Below, piece after piece: positions 27,721 through 36,404 of a DNA stretch of 64,000 nt. A program made the position numbers and the translations under genes. Every line of letters starts with the position of its first letter. Positions within the stretch are counted from its first letter, which is position 1. Below the pieces are notes generated by a model. The model was not told where the DNA came from. It searched no databases and saw nothing but the letters and a program-made list of their open reading frames with translations. Origin of the DNA: Pseudomonas sp. MWU15-20650. Lineage in GTDB: Bacteria; Pseudomonadota; Gammaproteobacteria; Pseudomonadales; Pseudomonadaceae. Where the stretch lies: positions 1-64,000 of the forward strand of contig NZ_JALJFG010000034.1 in the NCBI RefSeq assembly GCF_023242475.1. Direction: 5' to 3'.

Positions 27721-29094
27721 TTAGTTGCGGGTCACCAGGCCGTTGATATCTTGCGGCCTGATCAACCGGGTACTTTTCACCAGGAAGTCCGTTTGACCAT
27801 TCCCGGTAAGGTCGATGGCCACGAAGTACCGGCCGCTGTACGGGTTGAATCTCACCAATGTGTCGCCAATGCGGCCTGTGTAGGCGTGCACAAGCCGTAG
27901 TGGGGTGTGGGCGTCTTTGCTTAATCCGTTGAGGTCGATCTTGTCTGTGCCACTGACAAAGTCGGTGATCAGGTCTGCGTTGGCGGCGGTTGAGTCGGTC
28001 GCCTTGTCGTAGACAAAAACATCTGCGCCACCGCCGCCTGTCAGCGTGTCGGCACCGCCTCCGCCCTTGAGCCGGTTGTTGGCGTTGTTGCCGATCAACG
28101 TATCGTGATGGGCGCCGCCAATGGCATTTTCCACGGTGACGCCTTTGGCGATGGAGACATTGCCTTTCATTCCGCCCACATCAGAGAGCGTTTCGGCGTT
28201 CAGGTTGAGGGTCTGTTTCTGGTTGAAGCCAGAACAGTCCAGCGTATCGTTGCCACCACCATCCCATATGCAGAAAACCGGCGCGTCCCGTGAAGACGTG
28301 AGACTGAAATAGTCACGCTCGGTATTGGAGTTGAACCCGTAAACGGTATCACCACGGCGGGTCTTATAGTTGGCTCCGTAGAGCGCCTGCACGGCCGCAA
28401 TGTCATGCATCATGGGGGCGGCCGGGTAGTGGGTCCATTCGCCGTTTTTCGAGAAGTCTTGACCGCTTCTGATCTCGGGGTTGTAGCTCATCAGGCTGTA
28501 GGCTTGAGTATCCTCAAGATAATGACGCGTGGGAGGGTGTTGGGTGTAGTCCCCAGGATGATCAAGGCCCAGCGAATGACCCACTTCGTGAGCGATGACC
28601 TGCCGGTCGTGACGATCAGTCTGGGGTTGTGCATGTTCTTCGTCCAGCCACGCCTCGCCACCTTTCTTGACGTTCCGGGGGAAGGGCAGCGACGCGTAGG
28701 ACTCGCCGTCGCCTGCGTAAAGACCCAGGGTCAGCCGGCCCTCGGTACTGGCACTGTTTTCCGAGAACTTGATGCGGGCCACGTCCGACCAGGCTTGCAT
28801 GGCCGCGCGTGCCCGCGTCTTTTGGTCCTCATTTAACGCACTGGCGCCTTTGGGGACGTTGCTGACCCTGCGTGGGTCAGTTGGAGTAAAAAACTCATAG
28901 GCAATGTCGATGACGCCGTCGCGGTTCTTGTCTTGCCATTTAAATCCTCTGGCCACGCTGGTGCGTAGCATATTCCTGGCGGCTTTATCGGTGGTGTAGG
29001 AGGGCAGCGAGGTATCTTTTATGACACCCGGTTGTGGGTGGGCGTACGTGGATAATGTCGGACTGCGAGAGGTGTTGGGATTAACTGAAAACAT
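27721..29094 (-). CDS. Serralysin-like M10 zinc metalloprotease with RTX repeats
   Basis: A 457-residue secreted protease. The zinc site HEVGHSLGLDH spans residues 169-179 and the Met-turn SLMSY follows. Nonapeptide calcium-binding RTX repeats (NRLKGGGGADTLTGGGGADVF) lie near residues 340-365. The C-terminal module (DLTGNGQTDFLVKS) resembles the region that carries the type I secretion signal in AprA. There is no Sec signal peptide, as expected for ABC export. No aprDEF-type exporter lies in the window. An AAAGGA ribosome site precedes the ATG. Confidence 0.88.
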   Translation of the reverse strand: MFSVNPNTSRSPTLSTYAHPQPGVIKDTSLPSYTTDKAARNMLRTSVARGFKWQDKNRDGVIDIAYEFFTPTDPRRVSNVPKGASALNEDQKTRARAAMQAWSDVARIKFSENSASTEGRLTLGLYAGDGESYASLPFPRNVKKGGEAWLDEEHAQPQTDRHDRQVIAHEVGHSLGLDHPGDYTQHPPTRHYLEDTQAYSLMSYNPEIRSGQDFSKNGEWTHYPAAPMMHDIAAVQALYGANYKTRRGDTVYGFNSNTERDYFSLTSSRDAPVFCIWDGGGNDTLDCSGFNQKQTLNLNAETLSDVGGMKGNVSIAKGVTVENAIGGAHHDTLIGNNANNRLKGGGGADTLTGGGGADVFVYDKATDSTAANADLITDFVSGTDKIDLNGLSKDAHTPLRLVHAYTGRIGDTLVRFNPYSGRYFVAIDLTGNGQTDFLVKSTRLIRPQDINGLVTRN

Positions 29095-29176
29095 CTATTT
29101 TGATCCTTTTAATAGACGGCGTGAGGCGTGAACGTTGAGGCTCATGGCGGCAGTGAATGCGTTGTCAGGTGCTGGT

Positions 29177-31066
29177 TTACAACGGTCGTGGAAAGACACG
29201 GGCTGAACGCTTTATGGGGGTCGTCAAACCGATGATGTCGTCGGGTTTTATGAGCTGGGTACTCTTGACCAGAAAGTCTGTACGGCGATTTCCTGTAAGG
29301 TCCACACCCACAAAGTATCGACCGGTTTGTGGGTTTAACTTAACAACGGTATCGCCAATACGACCGGTATAGTGCTCGACAAGTTGTAACGGCGTGGCAG
29401 CGTTCTTTACCAAGCCCGCGAGGTTGATCGTGTCTTTACCACTGACAAAGTCGTTGATCAGGTCGGCATTGTGATAGGGCGAGTCGCTGGCTTTCTCGTA
29501 AGTGTATGTACTCGAGCGCCGACGCCGGTCGGGAGGCGTCACTGTGGAGCGAGTGCTCGGGGTATCAAGCGGTTGATTAAGGACTGTGCTATTTCCAGAC
29601 GCGATGATATCCCCGGGTTTGACCTGCCCATGAGTCCGGATCAGCAGGTCGGCCTTGCCGTCGCCCGTCAGATCAATCGCCACGCTACCTTTGCCACTTT
29701 TCTCGTCATAGACCAGGACCGTGTCACCCGCCTTGCCAGTCATTTCGCTGACAAATGCCAGGGTGGAGGTATTGGCGCTCTTCATCGCCCTGGACACATC
29801 GACCTTGTCAGTGCCGCTGGTGAAGTCCATGAGCGTATCGGGTTGGTCGGGTGCGGAGTCGCTGGCATGGTTGTAGACGAACGTATCGGCGCCGCCACCG
29901 CCTCGCAGTTGGTCTGCACCGCCGCCGCCGGTGAGTCGGTTGTCGGCCTCGTTACCAATCAGCGCATCGTGACCCGAACCGCCAATGGCATTTTCGATGG
30001 TGCAACCCCTGGCGATGGAGACGTTGCCTTTGAGCCCGCCGACGTCTGAGAAAGACCCGGCCTTGAGATTGATGTTCTGGTTGGAGCGGTAGCCGGAGAC
30101 ATCCAGTGTGTCATTGCCGTCGCCGTCCCAGATGCAGGCGATGAACTTATCCTGAGCGGCATTGAGGGTGTAGTAATCCCGTTGAGTATTTGAGTTGAAC
30201 CCGTAGGTGTTGTTCTCTTTGCGTGTCTGATGATTGACGCCGTACTTCTTCTGGATCGCGGCAATGTCATCCATCATCGGGGCGCGGGGTTTGGCGCCGA
30301 GGTGTTTGCCACTGCTGCGGTCCCCGAAATAACTCATGACGGTATGGGCGGTAGAGTCCTGCGCATAAACGCGCTGACTTTCTGAGGCACTGCCGTCGTA
30401 GTGGCCAGGATGCTTCAAACCGAGGGCATGTCCGATTTCGTGGGTCATCACCACGCGTGAAGCCATACTTGGGTTGTAGAGGGTTTCACCTCCCCCTCTT
30501 CCGTTTGGCGTCGGATAAGTCCCTTCTGCGGTGGGGACTCTATTAGAAAGACCAAACGTTATCCGGCCTTCTGCCGGACCACCGCTTTCAGTGAACTCCA
30601 GATTGGCCACATCACTCCAGGACGTTAAAGAGCGTCGCGCTTCCTGTTTCTGCACTTCATTGAAACCACCGTTGTTGAATGAGTAGGCAATTTCGGTCTT
30701 GTTGTTTTGATTCTTGTCTTGCCACGTTGACACGTCGCGAGTGAGCTGTTCGATGATCTGCTGTTCATTATAGGAACGTTTATTCACGCTGGTGATGTAA
30801 GGGTCGTCCGGGCGCTGGGTCACGTCTTTTCCATCCCAGGTGCGGGAGGTTGGACTGTCAGGCTGGTGAGTAGTCGGCCGGTTGTCTGGCTGGGGCGTCG
30901 GCCAAACGATAGGGCGCAGGAATGGCCTCAGCCAGGGGTGGCTGGTGAACGGTTGGATAAAGGGGCGCAAGACCCCGTAGATATCGGACGGGCGAAAGAA
31001 CTGTTGCGACGTTTTAGGGGGAAGATAGGGGGGGTAAAACGCAGGTATTCCAGTATTGACTCTCAT
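29177..31066 (-). CDS. Serralysin-like M10 metalloprotease with duplicated C-terminal module
   Basis: A 629-residue paralogue of the adjacent protease. HEIGHALGLKH (residues 209-219), a TVMSYF Met-turn and RTX repeats (RLTGGGGADQLRGGGGADTF) show it is a metalloprotease. It has an unusual proline-rich N-terminal extension of about 70 residues. After its first complete C-terminal module (ending KPGDIIASG), a basic linker leads to a second copy, residues 520-629, that resembles the end of the 27721-29094 protein more than its own first copy. The role is presumably extracellular proteolysis. Confidence 0.82.
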   Translation of the reverse strand: MRVNTGIPAFYPPYLPPKTSQQFFRPSDIYGVLRPFIQPFTSHPWLRPFLRPIVWPTPQPDNRPTTHQPDSPTSRTWDGKDVTQRPDDPYITSVNKRSYNEQQIIEQLTRDVSTWQDKNQNNKTEIAYSFNNGGFNEVQKQEARRSLTSWSDVANLEFTESGGPAEGRITFGLSNRVPTAEGTYPTPNGRGGGETLYNPSMASRVVMTHEIGHALGLKHPGHYDGSASESQRVYAQDSTAHTVMSYFGDRSSGKHLGAKPRAPMMDDIAAIQKKYGVNHQTRKENNTYGFNSNTQRDYYTLNAAQDKFIACIWDGDGNDTLDVSGYRSNQNINLKAGSFSDVGGLKGNVSIARGCTIENAIGGSGHDALIGNEADNRLTGGGGADQLRGGGGADTFVYNHASDSAPDQPDTLMDFTSGTDKVDVSRAMKSANTSTLAFVSEMTGKAGDTVLVYDEKSGKGSVAIDLTGDGKADLLIRTHGQVKPGDIIASGNSTVLNQPLDTPSTRSTVTPPDRRRRSSTYTYEKASDSPYHNADLINDFVSGKDTINLAGLVKNAATPLQLVEHYTGRIGDTVVKLNPQTGRYFVGVDLTGNRRTDFLVKSTQLIKPDDIIGLTTPIKRSARVFPRPL

Positions 31067-31456
31067 CGTAATAATGCTTCCAGAAGCGATTCTTTTATCA
31101 TGGTTAAGTCTGTAGGCAAAATCCGTTTGCGAGGAGGTAAGTTCGCACCGATAGAGGCGGGTGCCAACAGTTGAAGTGTTACGTGATAGGGGTTTAAAAA
31201 GGGGGGTTGTATGCTGTTTCAGTTGTTTTTTTAATGGTTATTTTAGGCAGGGTTGATTTAGAGCTGGTTCCGAAGTTATTTATTTTGTTGTTTTTCAAAA
31301 AGCACTTATTTAGAAAATAAAAGAAGCAAATATGTACTTACAGGACACGCTGTCTGGCCACGGATGTTTAAGAAAAAACGTAGCGCTTAACCCGAACCGG
31401 GAACCTGCCGCGTCTGAGCAAGTGAACGCATCATTCACGACTGAGGTTCAGCCGCC
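31067..31456. other. AT-richer divergent intergenic region
   Basis: About 390 bases between the minus-strand protease and the plus-strand VWA lipoprotein. The stretch 31190-31340 is clearly richer in A and T than its surroundings. It must hold promoters for one or both genes, but I could not assign convincing -35/-10 pairs. No gene is supported here. Confidence 0.5.
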
Positions 31457-33106
31457 ATGTCTCGTCTTGTATCGCCGCTCTTACGCCCTGTCGTTCAAGG
31501 CCTTGCCATCACCTCTTGGGTGCTGCTGGCGGGATGTGGACTGTCCACTTCCCAAGATCTTGCCAAGCATGTCGAACCGGCCAGTGCCAAGCAACACAGC
31601 GAGCAGGCCCGCATCGAAGACGCTCTGGTCAAGCGTGTTGCCCCCGCGCCCATGGCAATACCCTTGATGATGAGCGATTCAGTGGCCAGCCTCTACCGCA
31701 GCGAACCCCGCGAGCAGTATGAAAACCTGCCGGAAAACCCGGTGCATCGCGTCGCTGAAATGCCGGTCTCCACCTTCAGCGTGGACGTCGATACCGGCAG
31801 CTACGCCAACGTACGACGTTTCCTCAACCAAGGTCGCCTGCCGCCTGAAGGCGCTGTGCGATTGGAGGAAATGGTCAATTACTTCCCCTACGACTATGCG
31901 CTGCCCACCGACGGCTCGCCCTTTGGTGTGACCACCGAAGTCGCCGCCACACCTTGGAACCCGCGCACGAAACTGCTGCGCATCGGCATCAAGGCATCCG
32001 ACCGCGCCGTGGCGCAGCTGGCACCGGCCAACCTGGTGTTTTTGGTGGATGTGTCCGGCTCCATGGACCGCCGCGAAGGTTTGCCGCTGGTGAAAAGCAC
32101 CCTGAAATTATTAGTGGATCAGTTGCGCGATCAAGACCGGGTGTCCCTGGTGGTCTATGCCGGTGAATCCCGTGTGGTGCTCAAACCGACCTCCGGCCGC
32201 GACAAGGCGAAGATCCGCAACGCCATCGACCAGCTCACCGCAGGCGGCTCCACGGCCGGCGCCTCGGGTATTGAAATGGCCTACCAGATGGCCCGCGAAG
32301 GGTTTATCGACAACGGCATCAACCGCATCCTGCTGGCCACCGACGGCGACTTCAACGTGGGCGTCAGTGACTTCGACAGCCTCAAGCAGATGGCGGTCGA
32401 TCAGCGCAAAAGCGGCGTTTCACTCACCACCCTCGGTTTTGGGGTAGATAACTACAACGAACACCTGATGGAACAACTGGCCGACGCGGGCGACGGTAAC
32501 TACGCCTATATCGATAACCTGCGTGAAGCGCGCAAGGTCCTGGTGGACCAGCTCAGCTCAACCTTGGCGATCGTCGCGCGGGATGTGAAGGTGCAGGTGG
32601 AATTCAACCCGGCCCAGGTCAGCGAATACCGTTTGCTCGGTTATGAAAACCGCGCCCTGAAGCGTGAAGATTTCAACAACGACAAAGTCGATGCCGGCGA
32701 AATTGGCGCAGGGCATACGCTGACGGCACTGTACGAAATAGTGCCCAAGGGCGAGAAGGGCTGGTTGGAGCCTTTGCGATACGCCAATGCGCCGACGGCC
32801 GAAAGCAAAACCGCTGAACTCGCGATGCTGCGGGTGCGCTACAAGCCCGCTTCGGGCGGTGACAGCCAGTTGATCGAACGCCCTATCGCCCACGTGCCCA
32901 CCCAGGCCAGCGACGACCTGCGCTTCGCTGCCGCCGTGGCCGCTTTCGCCCAACAGCTCAAGGGCGATGGCCGCTACACTGGCAGCATGGGCTTGCAGGA
33001 TACCGCCGCCCTGGCGCGCTCAGCCCGAGGCGACGATCCCTTCGGCTTGCGTAATGAATTCGTACAACTGGTCGAACTGGCCCAGAGCCTCAAACCCCGA
33101 CCTTGA
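31457..33106 (+). CDS. YfbK-type von Willebrand factor A lipoprotein
   Basis: A 549-residue lipoprotein with lipobox LLAGC (Cys27). The N-terminal region matches the YfbK family (STFSVDVDTGSYANVRRFL). A VWA domain spans about residues 190-370, with an intact MIDAS motif DVSGS, and a DUF3520-type C-terminal domain follows. E. coli YfbK is uncharacterised; VWA domains bind proteins through a metal. The gene lies just before an ECF sigma/anti-sigma pair, which suggests an envelope signal or regulon link. Confidence 0.85.
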   Translation: MSRLVSPLLRPVVQGLAITSWVLLAGCGLSTSQDLAKHVEPASAKQHSEQARIEDALVKRVAPAPMAIPLMMSDSVASLYRSEPREQYENLPENPVHRVAEMPVSTFSVDVDTGSYANVRRFLNQGRLPPEGAVRLEEMVNYFPYDYALPTDGSPFGVTTEVAATPWNPRTKLLRIGIKASDRAVAQLAPANLVFLVDVSGSMDRREGLPLVKSTLKLLVDQLRDQDRVSLVVYAGESRVVLKPTSGRDKAKIRNAIDQLTAGGSTAGASGIEMAYQMAREGFIDNGINRILLATDGDFNVGVSDFDSLKQMAVDQRKSGVSLTTLGFGVDNYNEHLMEQLADAGDGNYAYIDNLREARKVLVDQLSSTLAIVARDVKVQVEFNPAQVSEYRLLGYENRALKREDFNNDKVDAGEIGAGHTLTALYEIVPKGEKGWLEPLRYANAPTAESKTAELAMLRVRYKPASGGDSQLIERPIAHVPTQASDDLRFAAAVAAFAQQLKGDGRYTGSMGLQDTAALARSARGDDPFGLRNEFVQLVELAQSLKPRP

Positions 33107-33123
33107 ACACGACCACGATCAAA

Positions 33124-33151
33124 TGTGGGAGGGGGCAAGCCCCCTCCCACA
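33124..33151. repeat. Single palindromic REP
   Basis: TGTGGGAGGGGGC and GCCCCCTCCCACA abut to form a near-perfect palindrome in the 86-base gap between the VWA gene and the sigma factor gene. It may end part of the transcription between them. Confidence 0.75.
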
Positions 33152-33192
33152 CTTAGTCCTGCTTCGGCAGACAGAAGGAGTTCGCCCACGAC

Positions 33193-33765
33193 ATGGCCGT
33201 TCCAGATGATTCACCCAGCGACGAATCGCTGCTGGCCCGTTACCGAAGCGGCGACGGTGCCGCGTTCGAGGTGTTGTACACGCGCCACCGCCAGGGCTTG
33301 TACCGCTTTCTGGTGTCCCTGAGCAACAAGGCCGAGCTGGCCGAAGAGATTTACCAGGACACCTGGCTCAGCCTGATCCGCAGCGACACCCAGCCACAGG
33401 GCAGGGCGAGTTTTCGCACGTGGTTGTTCCAGATCGCCCGTAATCGCCTGATCGATCACTGGCGCAAACACGGCCTCCACAACCCCTTGCACGACAGTTA
33501 CGATGAGCAACTGCATGCCCAGCCCGACCACAGCGCCGGCCCCGAGCAACAGTTGAGCCTCAGCCGCGACCAGGCCCGCCTCGATGCGGCCCTGCAAGAC
33601 TTGCCCGAAGACCAGCGCGAAGTCCTCCTGCTGCGCCTGCACGGCGACCTCGAAGTGCCGCAAATCGCGGTCCTCACCGGTGCCCCGCTGGAAACCGTAA
33701 AAAGCCGCCTGCGTTACGCCCAGCAGAAACTGCGCCGCCTGCTGTCCGAGGAGATACCCGCATGA
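33193..33765 (+). CDS. ECF-type RNA polymerase sigma factor
   Basis: A 190-residue sigma-70-family protein with only regions 2 and 4. Region 2 covers roughly residues 25-95 (AEEIYQDTWLSLIR; FRTWLFQIARNRLIDHWRK). Region 4 lies near residues 135-185 (LPEDQREVLLLRLHGDLEVPQ then ETVKSRLRYAQQKLR), the -35 binding helix-turn-helix. AAGGAG precedes the start. It overlaps the following gene by four bases, the usual sigma/anti-sigma arrangement. Targets are unknown. Confidence 0.88.
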   Translation: MAVPDDSPSDESLLARYRSGDGAAFEVLYTRHRQGLYRFLVSLSNKAELAEEIYQDTWLSLIRSDTQPQGRASFRTWLFQIARNRLIDHWRKHGLHNPLHDSYDEQLHAQPDHSAGPEQQLSLSRDQARLDAALQDLPEDQREVLLLRLHGDLEVPQIAVLTGAPLETVKSRLRYAQQKLRRLLSEEIPA

Positions 33766-34367
33766 CCGACTCCCGACACACCCCCGACACCGACGACGTG
33801 CTGATCCAGCATTTCCGTCAACACAGCACGGGTGAGCCGCCCGCGTCCCTCGACGCCTTCATCCTCGCCACCGCCCGCCGCGAAACCCCGGCCCCGCAGC
33901 CGAGCCTGTGGCAACGCTGGCTACAAGCCTGCCAACGCCCGCGCTGGCAAATGGCATTCGCCACCGTGGCCGGTTTGGCGCTGATGATCGGCGTGGTCTT
34001 GCGCTCGCCCGTGCCACAACCCGAAATCTCCACGGCGACATTCTCCGCCCCCCGCCCAGAAGCCGCCCGCCCCGCCCCGCAAGCGTTCTCCGCACCAGCG
34101 CCGATGGCACGCCTGGCTGTCGCGCCCAGGATCGAGCACGCGCCAGTCCAAGCAGAAGCCGCCGATGCGTTGGCGGATGAACCGGTCGCCAAACTCAGTC
34201 AGCGAGCGCCGGTTGCACTGCCTTCGTTGGAAGAGGAGTTGCAAGAGATTGTGAACCTGCGCCTGGCCGGGGAAAGCAAAGCAGCGGATGAAAAATTGTT
34301 GGCGCTGCATGAGCGCTTTCCCGAGGAGGACTTGCCGGCGCGGTTGGAGGCGTTGCAAAAGCGCTGA
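33762..34367 (+). CDS. Probable anti-sigma factor, single-pass membrane protein
   Basis: A 201-residue protein with an N-terminal cytosolic segment (ASLDAFILATARRE, similar to anti-sigma openings), one membrane helix at about residues 63-80, a proline- and alanine-rich periplasmic linker, and a helical C-terminus. No zinc-binding HxxxCxxC motif is seen. Overlap with the sigma gene and the single-pass layout support an anti-sigma role by inference. A strong terminator follows. Confidence 0.6.
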   Translation: MTDSRHTPDTDDVLIQHFRQHSTGEPPASLDAFILATARRETPAPQPSLWQRWLQACQRPRWQMAFATVAGLALMIGVVLRSPVPQPEISTATFSAPRPEAARPAPQAFSAPAPMARLAVAPRIEHAPVQAEAADALADEPVAKLSQRAPVALPSLEEELQEIVNLRLAGESKAADEKLLALHERFPEEDLPARLEALQKR

Positions 34368-34377
34368 ATCAACAGCC

Positions 34378-34416
34378 ACAAAAAAGCCCCAGGTCTTTCG
34401 ACCTGGGGCTTTTTCG
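34378..34416. terminator. Bidirectional intrinsic terminator
   Basis: AGCCCCAGGT and ACCTGGGGCT form a perfect 10-bp stem around CTTTCG, flanked by A6 on the left and T6 on the right. It serves both the sigma/anti-sigma operon (plus) and the tRNA-Arg gene (minus). Confidence 0.9.
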
Positions 34417-34424
34417 TCTGTATC

Positions 34425-34501
34425 TGGTGCACCCGGCGGGATTCGAACCCACGACCCCTGCCTTCGGAGGGCAGTACTCTATCCAGCTGAGCTACGGATG
34501 C
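34425..34501 (-). tRNA. tRNA-Arg (anticodon CCG)
   Basis: A 77-base cloverleaf on the minus strand. The acceptor stem GCATCCG pairs with CGGGTGC with one G-U. The anticodon stem CTGCC/GGCAG encloses the loop CTCCGAA, giving anticodon CCG, which reads CGG. The T-arm contains GGTTCGAATCC and the CCA end is encoded. Confidence 0.97.
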
Positions 34502-34514
34502 TTGTGCGGGCGAC

Positions 34515-34543
34515 ATCATACCCATGTCGACCAGATGCGTCCA
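34515..34543 (-). promoter_or_regulatory. Promoter of tRNA-Arg
   Basis: On the minus strand, TGGACG (34543-34538) and TATGAT (34520-34515) are 17 bases apart. Transcription would begin about seven bases before the mature tRNA end. It fits a sigma-70 stable-RNA promoter. Confidence 0.6.
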
Positions 34544-34729
34544 TTCCGGCGTTTTCACTGGCAAGCGTAGGCTGCGTTACTGAGAAAAGCGGCCATTTGC
34601 CACGTTCTTTCACAACTCCCCGCGCCGTACGTCCCTTTGTTTGCTTTGCTCTTGTGGCTTCAGCACTGCTGTCGCGCCGCAAATTCCTTCCCCTGGCCAG
34701 GTGAACGCATGCATTCCAAAGGATCCGTG

Positions 34730-35425
34730 ATGCTCGATCTCCCGCTAAGACAAACCCTGCTTGCCCGCTCTGATCTGTTTCGAGGTATGCCGGAGCACTT
34801 GTTGCGCTACGCCGCCGTTCATATGGTGGAGCGCACGCTGGATGACCGTGAACTGCTCTATTTCAAGGATGACACGCTTGAGTTTATTGCACTGGTGGTG
34901 GAGGGCCGGATTTATTCGGTGGTGCATGGGCCGGATGGTCGGGAGCAGATCATTGGCAGTACGAGCGCAGGGCAGGTGGTGGGGGAGACGGCGTTGATCA
35001 AGGACCATGGCCGTGAGTCTTCGACGTTCGCCAGCGGCTCGACCCGTTTGCTGCAACTGGGCAGCCGACATTTTGCTCGGTTGTTTGAAGAGCCGGTGTT
35101 TCTGCGGCGGTTGTTGATGCTGATGATGGTGCGTTTGCTCCATGCCATCGAGTTGCTGGAGTTGGTGTGCCTGCATCGGCTGGAGTCGCGATTGGCGCGG
35201 TTTCTGTTGGCGAATATGGACGATATCGACCTGGCGCTGGCTATGCCGTGCGTGTCGTTGCCCGGCAGCCAGGGGGTGCTGGCGTCCATGCTTAACACCA
35301 GTCGTCCCAAGCTCAATGTTCAACTGCAACTGTGGCGCCGCAGCGGCCTGATCAGCGGCAGCCTGGAGCGGATGGTGATCAACGATCTCGAGCATTTGCG
35401 GCGCAAAGCCTTTGCCTTGAATTAG
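34730..35425 (+). CDS. Crp/Fnr-family regulator of the R-body locus
   Basis: A 231-residue protein with a cyclic-nucleotide-binding-like beta-barrel over residues 15-125 and a C-terminal helix-turn-helix (SQGVLASMLNTSRPKLNVQL). No cysteine cluster for an Fnr-type iron-sulfur site is present. Start ATG 34730 has AAGGA nine bases upstream. It is the first gene of the reb locus and lies 87 bases before a sigma factor gene, so it probably controls R-body expression; the ligand is unknown. Confidence 0.8.
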   Translation: MLDLPLRQTLLARSDLFRGMPEHLLRYAAVHMVERTLDDRELLYFKDDTLEFIALVVEGRIYSVVHGPDGREQIIGSTSAGQVVGETALIKDHGRESSTFASGSTRLLQLGSRHFARLFEEPVFLRRLLMLMMVRLLHAIELLELVCLHRLESRLARFLLANMDDIDLALAMPCVSLPGSQGVLASMLNTSRPKLNVQLQLWRRSGLISGSLERMVINDLEHLRRKAFALN

Positions 35426-35512
35426 TTGTTGCAGTGTTCCCCAGGTAACAGCGCCCCCCTGTCGCGTCCTCGCAGACTGGCCCTTCATCAAGGACGCACA
35501 GGAGTGCTTACG

Positions 35513-36055
35513 ATGGGGATGACTGTTCGGTTCAAGGATCAATGGGGCGCTGATGACCGTTTGTTCGAAGCGAGTTGGCGTGCAGTCGAGGTAGAACTCA
35601 AGCGCCGCGCCCTGCGGCGTGCCAAGGGCAATCAGGACCAGGGCCAGGAGTGGTTATCGGCCACGGCCATCAAGGCCCTGCTGTTTTTTCGGCGCTCGCC
35701 GGAGCGTATTCGCGACCCTCAAGGGTTTTTGTTTCTGGTGCTCGACCATGTGTTTCTCGACAGCCTGCGGCGCAGCAAGCGCGAGGGGCGGCTGATCGAT
35801 CATTCGATTGACCTTGAGCGCGATCACCTGGCTGTGCTCGCCGCCCCCTGCGCGTCGGTGCTGGAGCGGGTGGAGTGTTATGAGCGCCTGGAACAGGTCG
35901 AGGCTCATGTGGCGCTCTTACCGATCTCGCAGCAGCGATTGTTTGAGATGCGTTTCATCGACGACCTGCCTTATCCGCAAATCGCCGCCGAACTGCAGGT
36001 CAAGCTGCCACTGGTGCGCAAGCGTGTGCAACTGCTGCGCAGTGCCTTGCGCTGA
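35513..36055 (+). CDS. ECF-like sigma factor of the R-body locus
   Basis: A 180-residue sigma-70-family protein. Region 2 is recognisable around residues 50-90 (FLFLVLDHVFLDSLRRSKREG) and region 4 around residues 125-178 (LPISQQRLFEMRFIDDLPYPQ; then LVRKRVQLLRSALR). No anti-sigma or FecR gene is beside it. AGGAG stands upstream of ATG 35513. From memory, reb loci in P. aeruginosa PA14 also carry a FecI-type sigma factor, so a dedicated role in reb transcription is likely. Confidence 0.78.
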   Translation: MGMTVRFKDQWGADDRLFEASWRAVEVELKRRALRRAKGNQDQGQEWLSATAIKALLFFRRSPERIRDPQGFLFLVLDHVFLDSLRRSKREGRLIDHSIDLERDHLAVLAAPCASVLERVECYERLEQVEAHVALLPISQQRLFEMRFIDDLPYPQIAAELQVKLPLVRKRVQLLRSALR

Positions 36056-36158
36056 ACCGCATTCACAGACCCTGGCGTGGGGCGTTCTAGTTGTATGAGC
36101 GCGTCACGCCGCCACCTTCCAAGCCCATGCCTGGGTAAATGCCATCAAGGAGAGATGT

Positions 36159-36386
36159 ATGACAGAGGTCAACAGTCAGATCACCGACGCGGTAACCCAA
36201 ACCAACGTCAAGGTGGTGGCAGAGGCGCCGGCCCAGGCCATCGCGTCGCTTTACCAGGTGGCCAGTAGCGCGGCGGGCCTGTCGTTGCAGAACGCGGTCA
36301 ACAGTCAGCAGGCAATGAACCAGATTTCCAATGCGGTGATCTCCAAGGCCGTCGCGCTGATCATGCAGATTGGCGAGAAGGGCTGA
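36159..36386 (+). CDS. RebB-family R-body protein, short form
   Basis: A 75-residue protein of the RebB ('killing trait') family. The signature ITDAVTQTNVKVVAEAPAQA fills residues 8-27, followed by an alanine- and glutamine-rich helix. Reb proteins polymerise into R-bodies, coiled ribbons that extend on acidification. This copy lacks the last 30 residues seen in the two 104-residue paralogues downstream. The start is fixed by AAGGAGAG six bases upstream. First structural gene of the locus. Confidence 0.9.
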   Translation: MTEVNSQITDAVTQTNVKVVAEAPAQAIASLYQVASSAAGLSLQNAVNSQQAMNQISNAVISKAVALIMQIGEKG

Positions 36387-36404
36387 GCCCTGGGGAGATT
36401 GATT

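Noticed and set aside
35513..36055. An iron-siderophore FecI/FecR system
   Set aside because: The sigma factor resembles FecI, but no FecR or TonB-dependent receptor is beside it; the neighbours are reb genes.
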